A DNA stretch of 64,000 bases from Micromonospora siamensis (GCF_900090305.1 NZ_LT607751.1:1922001-1986000); one strand, 5' to 3'. Shown: positions 26,066-35,349, counted from the first letter of the stretch. The notes: a model not told the origin generated them from the sequence alone. Program-made: numbers and translations.

Positions 26066-27253
26066 TCACACCACGGGCACGCCGGAGACGTCGATCGTCT
26101 CGGGATACTTCAGGCCGGCGCCGGTGTTGAGCACCACCACCCGCTCGCCGGCCCGGATCCAGCCGCCGGCCCGCAGGTGCTTCGCCGCGGTCAGGCAGGC
26201 CGCTCCCTCCGGGCAGAGCAGCAGGCCCTCCCGGGCCGCGAAGTCCCGCAGGTCGGCCAGGAGCTCGGCGTCGTCGACCGCGAGGGCGGTGCCGGAGCTC
26301 TCCCGAAGGGCGGTCAGGATCAGTTCGTCGCCCAGCGGTGCCGGCACGGTGATCCCGAACGCGACGGTGTGCGCGTCCGCCCAGGGCGTGGCCCGCTGCT
26401 CGCCGGCGGCGAACGCCCGCACGATCGGCGCGCAGCCGGTGGACTGCACCGCCACCAGCCGGGGCAGCTTGTCCCCGATCCAGCCCAGCTCACGCAGCTC
26501 GTGCATGGCCTTGTGGATGGCGATCAGCCCGACCCCGCCACCGGTCGGATAGATGATCACGTCGGGCACCTGCCAGCCGAGCTGCTCGACGATCTCGTAC
26601 CCCATGGTCTTCTTGCCCTCGAGCCGGTACGGCTCGCGCAGCGTGCCGGCGTCGAAGATCCCGCCCGCCGACTCGGCCACCAGCCCGGCCACGTGCCGGC
26701 CGGCGTCGCTGATCAGCCCGTCGATCAGCCGCAGGTCCGCTCCGGCGGCCACGCACTCCCGCCGGCAGATGGTGGGGGCGGACAGCGGCATCACGATGGT
26801 CGCGCCCAGCCCGGCCCGCGCCGCGTACGTCGCCCACGCCGCGCCCGCGTTGCCGTTGGTCGGCATGGCGATCCGCTTGACGCCCAGCTCCCGGGCCCGG
26901 CTCACCCCGACCGCCGCCCCGCGGGCCTTGAACGACCCGGTCGGAATGAGCCCCTCGTCCTTGACGATCAGGTCCGGGATGCCGATCTCCGCCCCGTACG
27001 CGGGCGCCCGCAGCAGCGGCGTCCAGCCCTCGCCCAGCGTGGTGACGTGCCGGGGGTCGGCCACCGGCAGCAGCTCCCGGTAGCGCCACAGGTCGGCCGG
27101 GCGTAACGCGAACCGCTCCGGGGTGACCGCCGCGCCGGCCGCGCCGAGGTCGTACCGGGCCAGCAGCGGTGAGTCGCAGCCGCAGAGGTTCGCCAACTCG
27201 TCCGCCGGATGTCCCGTGCCGCAGCGCGGGCACTCCAGGTGGGTCAGGTACAC
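26066..27253 (-). CDS. thrC: Threonine synthase
   Basis: A 395-aa PLP enzyme that converts O-phosphohomoserine to threonine. The N-terminus carries a small zinc-ribbon-like region (LECPRCGTGHP ... LCGCDSPLL), seen in one threonine synthase subgroup. The PLP lysine is in PTGSFKARGAAVG near residue 108, the phosphate loop is YPTGGGVGLIAIHKAMHEL near residue 240, and NGNAGAAWATYAARAG near 133 is the substrate loop. It is not next to hom or thrB, so it may be a second copy or a relocated gene. It converges with the GH15 gene. Confidence 0.85.
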   Translation of the reverse strand: MYLTHLECPRCGTGHPADELANLCGCDSPLLARYDLGAAGAAVTPERFALRPADLWRYRELLPVADPRHVTTLGEGWTPLLRAPAYGAEIGIPDLIVKDEGLIPTGSFKARGAAVGVSRARELGVKRIAMPTNGNAGAAWATYAARAGLGATIVMPLSAPTICRRECVAAGADLRLIDGLISDAGRHVAGLVAESAGGIFDAGTLREPYRLEGKKTMGYEIVEQLGWQVPDVIIYPTGGGVGLIAIHKAMHELRELGWIGDKLPRLVAVQSTGCAPIVRAFAAGEQRATPWADAHTVAFGITVPAPLGDELILTALRESSGTALAVDDAELLADLRDFAAREGLLLCPEGAACLTAAKHLRAGGWIRAGERVVVLNTGAGLKYPETIDVSGVPVV

Positions 27254-27271
27254 GTCGCTCCTCGGGAGTTC

Positions 27272-28360
27272 TCAGCTCGCGTCGATGGTGCGCCAGTTCC
27301 GGCTGCTCCGCCCCGGCTCGTAGCCCGAGGCCAGGCGTTTCGCCACCACCCCGGGCAGGCCCTGCTCCCGGGCGGCCCGCAGGGCGTCCGCCCCGCCACC
27401 GGGAAACCACGGCGGAGTCTGCCAGTGCGGCCCGGCCAGCGCCAGACCGTCGAGCAGCTCCCGGCGTTGCGCGTACGGCAGGTCGACCGTGCTCGCCCCC
27501 TCCAGCCAGAGCAGGTCCACCAGCAGGAACTGGGCGTCCGGCGCGGTCGCGCGGGCGGAGCCACGGGTCGGTTTTCCCCCGGTGGCGGGCCGGACCCGGC
27601 CGGCGGCGTCGATCCGGACCAGGATGCCGTCCAGGACCGCCTCGGTGGGCGCCAGCTCCTCGGCCAGGTCCCGCAGCCACGGGTACGCCGCAGTGACGTC
27701 CTCGCCGTCCGCCGAGCGCAGCAGCAGCCGGCCGCCGGAGACGTGGGCGACCGCGCGTACGCCGTCCCAGCGCAGCTCGTACCCCCAGGCGGCGTCGTCG
27801 CTGGGCAGCCGGCGGGCCGGCGTGGCGTGCATCGGCGCGACCCGCTCCGGCATGCTCGTCCAGCCCGGCGGCGGCGGGTCGGTACGCCGGATCATCCAGT
27901 CCCGGCCGCCGGTGGCGAAGAGCGCGTACCGGCCCCGGGTGCGGTTACCGGCGAGCACGACGATCACCTCGTCGTCGCGCCACTTCTCGGTGCGGTACGT
28001 CCCGGTGTCGTGCACGGTCATCCGCCCGCCGCCGTATTCGCCGGCCGGGATCTCGCCGTGGAAGGTGAGGTATTCCATCGGGTGGTCCTCGGTGTGCACG
28101 GCGAGGTGGTTGCGTCCGGTGTCCCGGGGCAGGCCGCGCGGCACCGCCCAGGACACCAGCACCCCGTCGCGCTCCAGCCGCAGGTCCCAGTGCAGCCGGC
28201 GGGCGTGGTGCTGCTGGATGACGAACCGGGCCTCGCCGGCCCGCCGGGGCCGGCGCGGCGGGCGCTGCGGGACCGGCTCCGGGGTGCGCGCCGCGTCCCG
28301 CCGGCGGCGGTACTCCTCCAGCGGGTCGGCCACCTCCGCATTCTCCGCCCACCCGGGCAT
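27272..28360 (-). CDS. LigD-like 3'-phosphoesterase fused to a degenerate ATP-ligase adenylation domain
   Basis: A protein of about 362 aa. The N-terminal half (residues 40-155) is a LigD phosphoesterase domain, with HHARRLHWDLRLE, SWAVPRGLP, TEDHPMEYLTFHGEIPAGEYGGG and WMIRR. Its metal ligands look intact, so it may trim 3'-blocked DNA ends. The C-terminal half aligns with the LigD adenylation domain, but the key lysine of KxDG is Arg (YELRWDGVRA), the DGE motif is DGI, the EGVxAK motif is PGVVAK and no OB fold follows. Ligation is therefore unlikely. The start is uncertain: ATG 28360 avoids overlap with the divergent gene; ATG 28393 is an alternative. Confidence 0.8.
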   Translation of the reverse strand: MPGWAENAEVADPLEEYRRRRDAARTPEPVPQRPPRRPRRAGEARFVIQQHHARRLHWDLRLERDGVLVSWAVPRGLPRDTGRNHLAVHTEDHPMEYLTFHGEIPAGEYGGGRMTVHDTGTYRTEKWRDDEVIVVLAGNRTRGRYALFATGGRDWMIRRTDPPPPGWTSMPERVAPMHATPARRLPSDDAAWGYELRWDGVRAVAHVSGGRLLLRSADGEDVTAAYPWLRDLAEELAPTEAVLDGILVRIDAAGRVRPATGGKPTRGSARATAPDAQFLLVDLLWLEGASTVDLPYAQRRELLDGLALAGPHWQTPPWFPGGGADALRAAREQGLPGVVAKRLASGYEPGRSSRNWRTIDAS

Positions 28361-28391
28361 GCGCGCCGGGATGCCGGGTACAACAGCCGCC

Positions 28392-29177
28392 ATGACCAGC
28401 CCTGAACAGCCCACCGTCGCGCTCCCCGGCGACGTCCGGATGCCCCTGCTCGGCTTCGGCACCTGGCAGGCGACCGGCGAGGCCGGGTACGACGCCGTGC
28501 TCGCCGCCCTCGACGCCGGCTACCGGCACATCGACACGGCCACCATGTACGGCAACGAGAAGGAGGTGGGCCGGGCGGTCCGGGAGAGCGGCCTGCGTCG
28601 GGAGGACCTCTTCGTCACCACCAAGCTGCCCCCGGACCGGGTGGGCCGGGAACGGGAGACCATCGAGGCGAGCCTGGACGCCCTGGGCCTCGACCACGTC
28701 GACCTGTGGCTGATCCACTGGCCGCCGTCGTCGCCGGGCGACAGCATCCCGGTGTGGCGGGAACTGCTCGCCGCCCGCGACGAGAACCTGACCCGGGCGG
28801 TCGGGGTCAGCAACTACTCGATCAGCCAGATCGACGAGCTGATCCAGGCCACCGAGGAGACCCCGGCGGTCAACCAGATCCGCTGGAGCCCGTCGCTGTA
28901 CGACCGGCAGACGCACGCCGCGCACCGCGACCGGGGGGTGGTGCTGGAGGGCTACAGCCCGTTCAAGACCAGCGACCTGGCCGACCCGGTGCTGGCGCGG
29001 ATCGCCGGAGCGCACGACGTCTCCCCGGCGCAGGTGGTGCTCCGCTGGCACATCGACCACGAGATCGTGGTGATCCCCAAGTCGGTCACCCCGGAGCGGA
29101 TCCGGGCCAACGCCGACGTGTTCCGGTTCTCGCTGACCGCCGAGGAGATGCGCGACATCGACGCCCTCGGCGGCTGA
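28392..29177 (+). CDS. Aldo/keto reductase
   Basis: A 261-aa single-domain AKR enzyme of the 2,5-diketo-gluconate reductase type. The catalytic tetrad is visible as Asp in HIDTATMYGNEKEVG, Tyr in the same motif, Lys in VTTKLPPD and His in LWLIHWPP. The NADPH-binding end (VVIPKSVTPERIRANADVF) is intact. It reduces aldehydes or ketones with NADPH; the substrate cannot be told. It diverges from the LigD-like gene with about 30 bp between the starts, so both share one promoter region. Confidence 0.93.
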   Translation: MTSPEQPTVALPGDVRMPLLGFGTWQATGEAGYDAVLAALDAGYRHIDTATMYGNEKEVGRAVRESGLRREDLFVTTKLPPDRVGRERETIEASLDALGLDHVDLWLIHWPPSSPGDSIPVWRELLAARDENLTRAVGVSNYSISQIDELIQATEETPAVNQIRWSPSLYDRQTHAAHRDRGVVLEGYSPFKTSDLADPVLARIAGAHDVSPAQVVLRWHIDHEIVVIPKSVTPERIRANADVFRFSLTAEEMRDIDALGG

Positions 29178-29192
29178 GCCTCGCCGTACGCG

Positions 29193-29231
29193 CACGGGGC
29201 GCGGTCCGCGGGTGGCGGACCGCGCCCCGTG
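29193..29231. terminator. Bidirectional hairpin terminator
   Basis: A perfect 17-bp stem (CACGGGGCGCGGTCCGC and its complement) with a 5-base loop GGGTG separates the convergent AKR and GH12 genes. Confidence 0.85.
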
Positions 29232-29244
29232 GCGTCGGGGCTCC

Positions 29245-30408
29245 TCAGACCTTGGCGCAGTTCACGCCGTTGAGGGCGAACGCGCTCGGCGCGGAGAACG
29301 CGCCGCTGAGCGTGCTCTGGTAGCCGAAGGTCGTCGAGGCGCCCGGGGCGATGGTGCCGTTGTAGTCCACGTTGCGGGCGCTGACCGCGCTGCCGCTCTG
29401 CGTCACCGTGGCGCTCCAGGCGTTGGTCACCTGCTGCCCGGTGGGCAGGTTGTAGGTGAGGTTCCAGCCGTTGATCGTGTTCGACCCCTTGTTGGTGATC
29501 GCCACGTCGACCGTGTAGCCGTTGTTCCACACGCTGGTGGCGGTGTACTTCACCGTGCAGGCGGCGCCGGACGGCGGCGGGGTGCTGGTGGTCGGCGAGG
29601 GCGTCGGGGTCGTCGGCGACGGGGTCGGCGACGGCGGCGGGTTGGTGCCGCCGGTGCGGACGTCCTGCGAGAAGTTGGTCACCGCGAGGCCGACACCACC
29701 CTGCCACGGCTCGAAGCCGGCCTGGATGCTGGTCAGGTACCAGTCGTTGGTGATGGCGCCCCGGTTGCGGGTGTCGTTGATGAACTCCAGGGCGTCGAAG
29801 CTCATGCTCGGGATCGGCGACGAGGCGACGTACGAGATGACGTTGTTCTGGCCGTTGCTGCCCCGCCAGACCTCCCAGCTGCGGCCGGCGAGGGTGGTGT
29901 TGCCGACCGGCGAGCCGATGGGCTGGATCGGGCCCTGACGGTTCATCCAGATCATGATCTCCATCTGGTTCACCCCGTCCTTCTTGGGCGTGGGGTCGAG
30001 CCAGATGTCGTACGCGGCGTCGTAGGTGGCGCCGCTGATGTAGTTCCAGCTGATGCTGGCTGGCGCGCTGCTGATGCTCTTGACCTGGATCGGCATGTTG
30101 GTGCCGGGGGAGCAGTTGGTGTAGTGGCAGCCGGCGAAGATCGACGGGTACGACACCGGAGCGCCGTTGGTCGGCGAGACGCCGTCCTGGCGGGTGATCG
30201 AGAACCCGGTCGCGGTGGCGTTGATGCAGTGGGTGGCGGTGGTGCCCCAGCGGTTGTTCTGCACGACGTACTTGTTGCCGATGACCGTCGAACCGTACTG
30301 GTCGCAGATCTGGGTGTCGGCGGACGCGTTGCCGCCGAGGGCGACGGCGACGATCGTGCCGGCGGCCAGCAGGCCGGCGGCGGCGATGGCCCGGAGTGGA
30401 CGTCTCAT
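29245..30408 (-). CDS. Secreted GH12 endoglucanase with C-terminal CBM2
   Basis: A 387-aa exported cellulase. A signal peptide occupies residues 1-31. The GH12 jelly-roll spans about 32-255; the catalytic pair is Glu in QMEIMIWMN near residue 150 (nucleophile) and Glu in FDALEFINDT near residue 222 (acid/base). A Pro/Thr/Ser linker (about 258-285) joins a CBM2 module (CTVKYTATSVWNNGYTVDV ... WNLTYNLPTGQQVTNAWSA). It cuts beta-1,4-glucan outside the cell. Its promoter region has a CebR-type operator, which suggests induction by cellobiose and repression otherwise. Confidence 0.93.
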   Translation of the reverse strand: MRRPLRAIAAAGLLAAGTIVAVALGGNASADTQICDQYGSTVIGNKYVVQNNRWGTTATHCINATATGFSITRQDGVSPTNGAPVSYPSIFAGCHYTNCSPGTNMPIQVKSISSAPASISWNYISGATYDAAYDIWLDPTPKKDGVNQMEIMIWMNRQGPIQPIGSPVGNTTLAGRSWEVWRGSNGQNNVISYVASSPIPSMSFDALEFINDTRNRGAITNDWYLTSIQAGFEPWQGGVGLAVTNFSQDVRTGGTNPPPSPTPSPTTPTPSPTTSTPPPSGAACTVKYTATSVWNNGYTVDVAITNKGSNTINGWNLTYNLPTGQQVTNAWSATVTQSGSAVSARNVDYNGTIAPGASTTFGYQSTLSGAFSAPSAFALNGVNCAKV

Positions 30409-30459
30409 GATGCTCCTTGGCTACGGCGTGGGGGCGCCGGACATGTCGGGAGATACGAG

Positions 30460-30473
30460 CGGGAGCGCTCCCA
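30460..30473. promoter_or_regulatory. CebR-type operator upstream of the GH12 gene
   Basis: On the minus strand the site reads TGGGAGCGCTCCCG, one base off the palindromic consensus TGGGAGCGCTCCCA known for CebR, the LacI-family cellobiose repressor of streptomycetes and relatives. It lies 52-65 bp upstream of the GH12 start codon and downstream of a probable promoter, a position that suits repression. No cebR gene lies in the window. Confidence 0.75.
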
Positions 30474-30502
30474 GGTTCAGCCGACACATTTACATGTCTG
30501 AA

Positions 30503-30518
30503 ACAGTTGCGCAACTGT
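30503..30518. promoter_or_regulatory. Perfect 16-bp palindrome near the GH12 promoter
   Basis: ACAGTTGCGCAACTGT is fully symmetric. On the minus strand it contains TTGCGC, which may act as a -35 element for the GH12 gene with an AT-rich stretch (TGTAAATG) about 17 bases on. It might therefore be an operator overlapping the promoter. The factor is unknown. The rest of the 298-bp divergent region shows no gene. Confidence 0.4.
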
Positions 30519-30706
30519 ACCGGTTAAGCGATTTCATCTTCGCGCCGTCCGGGGTCGCCGATCGACCAGCCGTCGGACGTAAAGATGCTGGTCATCGCGG
30601 CGGAGCGGCGTGCCGCGCGGGCCGAACGGCCCTGGCGTGCCCAGATCGCTCCGAGTAACGTCTTGCCTCCAACGCGTTCCGACCCCCTCCGGAGGCGTAC
30701 ACCGCA

Positions 30707-31813
30707 ATGCGTGGTTCAGCCCTGCGCGTCCTCGTCGTCGGCGCGGGCATCGCCGGCCTCGCCGTGGCCCGGGCGCTGCGGATGGCCGGCCTCCGGCCCG
30801 ACGTCACCGAGAAGCTCCCCCCGGCCGAGCGCGGAGACACCGGCCTCTACCTGCCCGGCAACGCCGAGCGGGCACTGCGCCGCCTCGACCTCGACGGCCC
30901 CGTCGGCCGGCTCGGCCAGGTCATCCACCGACAACGCTTCCTCGACGCCGCCGGGGCGCCGCTGTGCGAGGTGGACCTCGACGCGCTCTGGGCCGGGGTC
31001 GGGTCGTGCCGGGCCCTGCCCCGCCGCGAACTACACCGGGTGCTGCTGACCGGCGCCGGTGGCGCCGTCCGGCACGGCGCCGAGGTCAGCTCCGTCGAAC
31101 CGCTGCCGGCCGGCGTCGGCGTCACCTTCACCGACGGCACCACCGGCGAGTACGACCTGGTCGTCGGCGCCGACGGACCCCGCTCGTCGGTCCGCGCGCT
31201 CGCCGCTCTCGGTGGACCGCCCCGCCCCGCCGGGCAGGTGGTCTACCGGGGCGTCCTGCGCGACGGCCCACCGGTGCGGGACTGGACCGCCCTGCTCGGG
31301 CAGCGCTCCGGCTTCCTGGTGGTGCCGATCGGCGCGGGACGGCTGTACTGCTATGCCGACGAAGCCGGCGACATCCTGCCCGCCGACCCGCTCCGCCGGC
31401 TCCGCGAGATCTTCGGCGGGTACGGCGGGCCGGTGCCCGAGGTGCTCGCCGCGCTCGACCACGTCGACGTGGGGCTCACCGACGAGGTCGAACTGGGCCG
31501 GTGGTTCCACGGCCGGGTGCTGCTGGTCGGTGACGCCGCGCACGCCACCGCCCCGTCGCTGTCCCAGGGCGCCGCCATGGCGCTGGAGGATGCCGTGGTG
31601 CTCGCCGAGTCGCTGGCAGCGGCCGGCGACGTCGACTCCGCGCTGCTGGCGTACGAGAGTCGCCGGCGCCCGCGTACCCGCTGGGTGCGGGACCGGACCC
31701 GGGACCGCAACCGGACCCGCGACGTGCCGCCGGCGCTGCGCGACCCGCTGCTGCGCGGGCGCGGCGGACGGATCTTCCGGGAGCACTACCGACTGCTGGT
31801 CGGCCCGCTGTGA
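30707..31813 (+). CDS. FAD-dependent monooxygenase
   Basis: A 368-aa flavoprotein of the p-hydroxybenzoate hydroxylase group. The dinucleotide-binding loop GAGIAGLAVARAL is at residue 12, the DG motif (VVGADGPRSSVRAL) near residue 155 and the second FAD motif GDAAHATAPSLSQGAAMALEDA near residue 270. It inserts one oxygen atom into an aromatic or other substrate using NAD(P)H. It is not in a biosynthetic cluster, so the substrate remains open. A basic Arg/Asp-rich C-terminus (RTRWVRDRTRDRNRTRDV) stands out. Confidence 0.9.
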   Translation: MRGSALRVLVVGAGIAGLAVARALRMAGLRPDVTEKLPPAERGDTGLYLPGNAERALRRLDLDGPVGRLGQVIHRQRFLDAAGAPLCEVDLDALWAGVGSCRALPRRELHRVLLTGAGGAVRHGAEVSSVEPLPAGVGVTFTDGTTGEYDLVVGADGPRSSVRALAALGGPPRPAGQVVYRGVLRDGPPVRDWTALLGQRSGFLVVPIGAGRLYCYADEAGDILPADPLRRLREIFGGYGGPVPEVLAALDHVDVGLTDEVELGRWFHGRVLLVGDAAHATAPSLSQGAAMALEDAVVLAESLAAAGDVDSALLAYESRRRPRTRWVRDRTRDRNRTRDVPPALRDPLLRGRGGRIFREHYRLLVGPL

Positions 31814-31950
31814 GCACGCACCACGCGCGCCGATCGTCCCACGCCACCCCGATCAGCGTGGCCACCTGCCGGGGACTATCCTCCTTGCGGATGACGGCTC
31901 GCAGATAACCACCGCGCGCCGAGCGGGACAACCAGAACCGGAGGCCATTC

Positions 31951-33708
31951 GTGACCACCGTCGCACCCAAGCCGGTCGTGACCCGGCCCTGGCCGGTCCG
32001 AGAGCCGGTCAAGGGGTCGGCTATCGCGCGGCTGCTGCGCACCACGGACGCGAAGCAGATCGGGATCATGTACATGGTCACCGCGTTCGTGTTCTTCATG
32101 GTCGGCGGCCTGATGGCGCTGATCATGCGAGCCGAGCTGGCCCGGCCGGGCCTGCAGTTCCTCTCGGCCGAGCAGTACAACCAGCTCTTCACGATGCACG
32201 GCACGATCATGCTGCTGTTCTTCGCGACGCCGATCGTGTTCGCGTTCGCGAACTACGTGGTGCCGCTGCAGATCGGCGCGCCGGACGTCTCCTTCCCCCG
32301 GCTGAACGCCTTCGCGTACTGGCTGTACCTGTTCGGCGGCACCATGGCGACCGCCGGCTTCATCAGCCCCGGTGGCGCGGCCGACTTCGGCTGGACGGCG
32401 TACACGCCGCTGAGTACGGTCGAGCACTCGCCGGGCGTCGGCGCCAACATGTGGGTGGTCGGCCTGGCCATCTCCGGTCTGGGCACGATCCTCGGCGCGG
32501 TGAACCTGATCACCACGATCATCACCCTGCGCGCGCCCGGCATGACCATGTTCCGGATGCCGATCTTCACCTGGAACATGCTGGTCACCAGCCTGCTGGC
32601 GATCCTGGTGTTCCCGCTGCTGGCCGCCGCGCTCTTCGCGCTCGCCGCGGACCGCCTGCTCGGCGCCCACGTGTACGACCCCGCGACCGGCGGACCGATG
32701 CTCTGGCAGCACCTGTTCTGGTTCTTCGGTCACCCCGAGGTCTACATCATCGCGCTGCCGTTCTTCGGCATCATCACCGAGATCATCCCGGTCTTCTCCC
32801 GCAAGCCGGTCTTCGGCTACAAGGGCCTGGTGGCCGCGACGATCTCCATCGCCGCCCTGTCGATGAGCGTGTGGGCGCACCACATGTTCGCCACCGGCCA
32901 GGTGCTGCTGCCGTTCTTCAGCTTCCTGAGCTACCTGATCGCGGTCCCGACCGGTATGAAGTTCTTCAACTGGATCGGCACCATGTGGCGGGGCCAGGTC
33001 AGCTTCGAGACCCCGATGCTCTTCGCGGTCGGCTTCCTGGTCACCTTCCTCTTCGGTGGCCTGACCGGTGTGCTGCTGGCCAGCCCGCCGCTCGACTTCC
33101 ACCTGCACGACTCGTACTTCGTGGTGGCGCACTTCCACTACGTGCTCTTCGGCACGATCGTGTTCGCGGTCTTCGGCGGCATCTACTTCTGGTTCCCGAA
33201 GATGTTCGGCCGGATGCTCGACGAGCGGCTCGGCAAGATCCACTTCTGGCTGACCATGATCGGCTTCCACACCACCTTCCTGGTGCAGCACTGGCTCGGC
33301 GCCGAGGGCATGCCCCGGCGGTACGCCGACTACCTGCCCGGCGACGGCTTCACCACACTGAACACGATCTCCACGATCGGCGCGTTCATCACCGGTATCT
33401 CGACCCTGCCGTTCATCTGGAACTGCTGGAAGTCGTACAAGACCGGCCCGGTGGTCGAGGTCGACGACCCGTGGGGTCACGGCAACTCGCTGGAGTGGGC
33501 GACCAGCTCGCCGCCCCCGCTGCGCAACTTCGACCGGATGCCCCGGATCCGCTCCGAGCGGCCGGCCTTCGACGCGAAGTTCCCGGAGCTGGCCGCCGGC
33601 CAGTCCATCGCCGGCCCGCCGGAGGGTGGCGCCAAGCCGCTGACCAGCGAGTCCAACGGTGGCGCCAGCTACCGGGAGGACACCTCCAGCACCATCGACC
33701 GGAGCTGA
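31951..33708 (+). CDS. ctaD: Cytochrome c oxidase subunit I
   Basis: A 585-aa protein with twelve membrane helices, the catalytic subunit of the aa3 oxidase. It holds the heme a, heme a3 and CuB sites: [15 protein letters not shown] (heme a His), [14 protein letters not shown] (CuB His with the Tyr cross-link), [16 protein letters not shown] (CuB His pair) and [14 protein letters not shown] (heme ligands). It starts at GTG with GGAGGCC upstream. It is the terminal enzyme of aerobic respiration in the plasma membrane. The other subunit genes are not adjacent, which is usual for ctaD in actinomycetes. Its own terminator hairpin follows the stop. Confidence 0.97.
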   Translation: MTTVAPKPVVTRPWPVREPVKGSAIARLLRTTDAKQIGIMYMVTAFVFFMVGGLMALIMRAELARPGLQFLSAEQYNQLFTMHGTIMLLFFATPIVFAFANYVVPLQIGAPDVSFPRLNAFAYWLYLFGGTMATAGFISPGGAADFGWTAYTPLSTVEHSPGVGANMWVVGLAISGLGTILGAVNLITTIITLRAPGMTMFRMPIFTWNMLVTSLLAILVFPLLAAALFALAADRLLGAHVYDPATGGPMLWQHLFWFFGHPEVYIIALPFFGIITEIIPVFSRKPVFGYKGLVAATISIAALSMSVWAHHMFATGQVLLPFFSFLSYLIAVPTGMKFFNWIGTMWRGQVSFETPMLFAVGFLVTFLFGGLTGVLLASPPLDFHLHDSYFVVAHFHYVLFGTIVFAVFGGIYFWFPKMFGRMLDERLGKIHFWLTMIGFHTTFLVQHWLGAEGMPRRYADYLPGDGFTTLNTISTIGAFITGISTLPFIWNCWKSYKTGPVVEVDDPWGHGNSLEWATSSPPPLRNFDRMPRIRSERPAFDAKFPELAAGQSIAGPPEGGAKPLTSESNGGASYREDTSSTIDRS

Positions 33709-33726
33709 CGCTCCCGACGATCGCCC

Positions 33727-33764
33727 GACGGGCGCCGCACCCCTCCCGGGGTACGGCGCCCGTC
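33727..33764 (+). terminator. ctaD terminator hairpin
   Basis: An 11-bp perfect stem (GACGGGCGCCG and its complement) with a 16-base C/G-rich loop lies 18 bp after the ctaD stop codon. Confidence 0.75.
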
Positions 33765-33835
33765 GCCATTTCCATCTCCCGGGCCCGGGCCGCAGCCGTT
33801 CGGAGTCGTCGGTCACGGGACGCGTGGACTTCGAC

Positions 33836-33883
33836 GAGCGTGATACCTCTGAGGTATCAATATGACTCCGAGGTATCACGCTC
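33836..33883 (+). repeat. 48-bp dispersed palindromic repeat, copy B
   Basis: Perfect 14-bp terminal inverted repeats (GAGCGTGATACCTC at 33836-33849 and its complement at 33870-33883) flank a 20-base centre. The left arm also pairs with an internal GAGGTATC, forming the inner palindrome GATACCTCTGAGGTATC (33842-33858). The copy at 3700-3747 is inverted relative to it and matches at 43 of 48 bases. The rest of the 331-bp ctaD-MFS gap holds only the ctaD terminator. Confidence 0.8.
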
Positions 33884-34039
33884 GCCGGCGAGGTTGTTTC
33901 CGGCCGGGGCTCGTCCGTCCCCCCTCGGCGCTACCGGGCATGTCGTTGACGTCGTCAGGCCCACCGGCAACGAAACGGCGAATGCGAGAGGACCGTCTGC
34001 CCGGGGCGGGGCGGGGCGGGTGGCGGTGGACGGGGACTG

Positions 34040-35284
34040 TCAGGCGGCGGTGGGGGAGGCCAGCTCGGCGGGACGGTCGGTGGGCTGGGCCGGTGAGGTG
34101 GCCGGTGGCCCCTCGGCGGTGCGACGGCGGCGCAGCTCGACCGGCAGCACCAGCAGGGTCACCAGCAGCCCCACCGCGCCGGTGACCACGAAGCCCCAGA
34201 ACGGCGCCGAGGCGTCGATCACCACCCCGGCCAGTGGCGCGCCCACCGCGATCCCGACCGTGACAGCCGAGCCGTGCAGGCCCATCGCCATGCCGCGTAC
34301 GGCGGGCGGGGCGAGCCGGCTGACCGCGTCCGAGGTGGCGGCCAGGGTGGGCGCGCAGAGCGCACCGGCGGGGATCAGCGTCAGGCAGAGCAGCCACCAG
34401 TGGCCGCCGCCCAGGCCGACCGGGATGGTGCACAGGCTCAGCGCGGCGGCCAGTGCCAGGGGAGAGAAGGAACGGCTGACCGCGCCGTACGCGAAGCCAC
34501 CCGCCAGCGACGCGACCGCCCACATCGCGAGCACGGCGCCGGTCCAGCCGACCTCGCCGTCGGCCCGCAGCACGGCGACCACCGCGACGTCGGTGCCGCC
34601 GAGGACCAGGGTCGCGCCGGCGCTGACCGCCAGCACGGCGAGCAACCTCGGGGTCAGCCACTCCCGCCGGGGGATCCGGGGCAGTGGCCCGGCCGCCTCC
34701 TCGGCGCCGCGGGTGGGCGGGTTCAGCACCAGCAGCGCGATGCCGGAGGCGACGATGCCGGCGCCCACCGCCCAGAGCGTGCCCCGGGGCGACACGGCGG
34801 TGGCCAGGGCGACGGCCAGCGCCGGGCCCACCATGAACGACAGCTCCACCGACATCGAGTCCAGCGCGTACGCCGGGCGGCGCTGGCTCTCCGGCACCAT
34901 CGCGGCGATGGACTGGCGGATCACCGAGAAGACCGGCAGGGCGAGCAGCCCGGCCACGAACGCGGCGGGCAGCAGCAGCGCGTAGTCCAGGGCCGGCGCG
35001 GTGGCCCAGAAGACCGCCTCGGCGGCGGTGGTGAGCAGGAGCACCGGCCGCAGGCCGTACCGGTCGACCAGGCGGCCGAGCAGCGGTGAGCCCAGCGCGT
35101 TGCCGACGGTCAGCGCGGCGCCGACCAGGCCGGCGGCGCCGTAGCCGCGACCCAGGTCGAGCACGACGAAGAAGGTGAGGGTCACGCCGGTCGCGGTGAG
35201 CGGGACACGGGCCAGCACCGACACCAGCAGCAACGACCGCAGACCGGGCAGGGCGAGCGCCCGCCGGTAAGGCGTCAGGTTCAT
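34040..35284 (-). CDS. MFS transporter
   Basis: A 414-aa protein with twelve predicted helices in two halves. Motif A-like sequence in the loop after helix 2 (GSPLLGRLVDRYGLRPVLLL, near residue 63) marks the major facilitator superfamily. Loops are Arg-rich on the cytoplasmic side. The general set-up resembles drug or metabolite exporters of the DHA group, but the substrate cannot be derived. It is single and convergent with ctaD. Confidence 0.88.
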   Translation of the reverse strand: MNLTPYRRALALPGLRSLLLVSVLARVPLTATGVTLTFFVVLDLGRGYGAAGLVGAALTVGNALGSPLLGRLVDRYGLRPVLLLTTAAEAVFWATAPALDYALLLPAAFVAGLLALPVFSVIRQSIAAMVPESQRRPAYALDSMSVELSFMVGPALAVALATAVSPRGTLWAVGAGIVASGIALLVLNPPTRGAEEAAGPLPRIPRREWLTPRLLAVLAVSAGATLVLGGTDVAVVAVLRADGEVGWTGAVLAMWAVASLAGGFAYGAVSRSFSPLALAAALSLCTIPVGLGGGHWWLLCLTLIPAGALCAPTLAATSDAVSRLAPPAVRGMAMGLHGSAVTVGIAVGAPLAGVVIDASAPFWGFVVTGAVGLLVTLLVLPVELRRRRTAEGPPATSPAQPTDRPAELASPTAA

Positions 35285-35349
35285 GATGGTCCGTACCTCC
35301 GGCCGTTCATCCTCGGCCGGGGGTACGACATCGGCAAGCGATTACCGGG

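Noticed and set aside
31059..34985. A 1308-codon open frame on the plus strand across several genes
   Set aside because: It runs out of frame through the monooxygenase, ctaD and the antisense of the MFS gene. The translation is low-complexity Arg/Pro/Ala, as expected from third-position GC bias, whereas the overlapping genes have clear family motifs.
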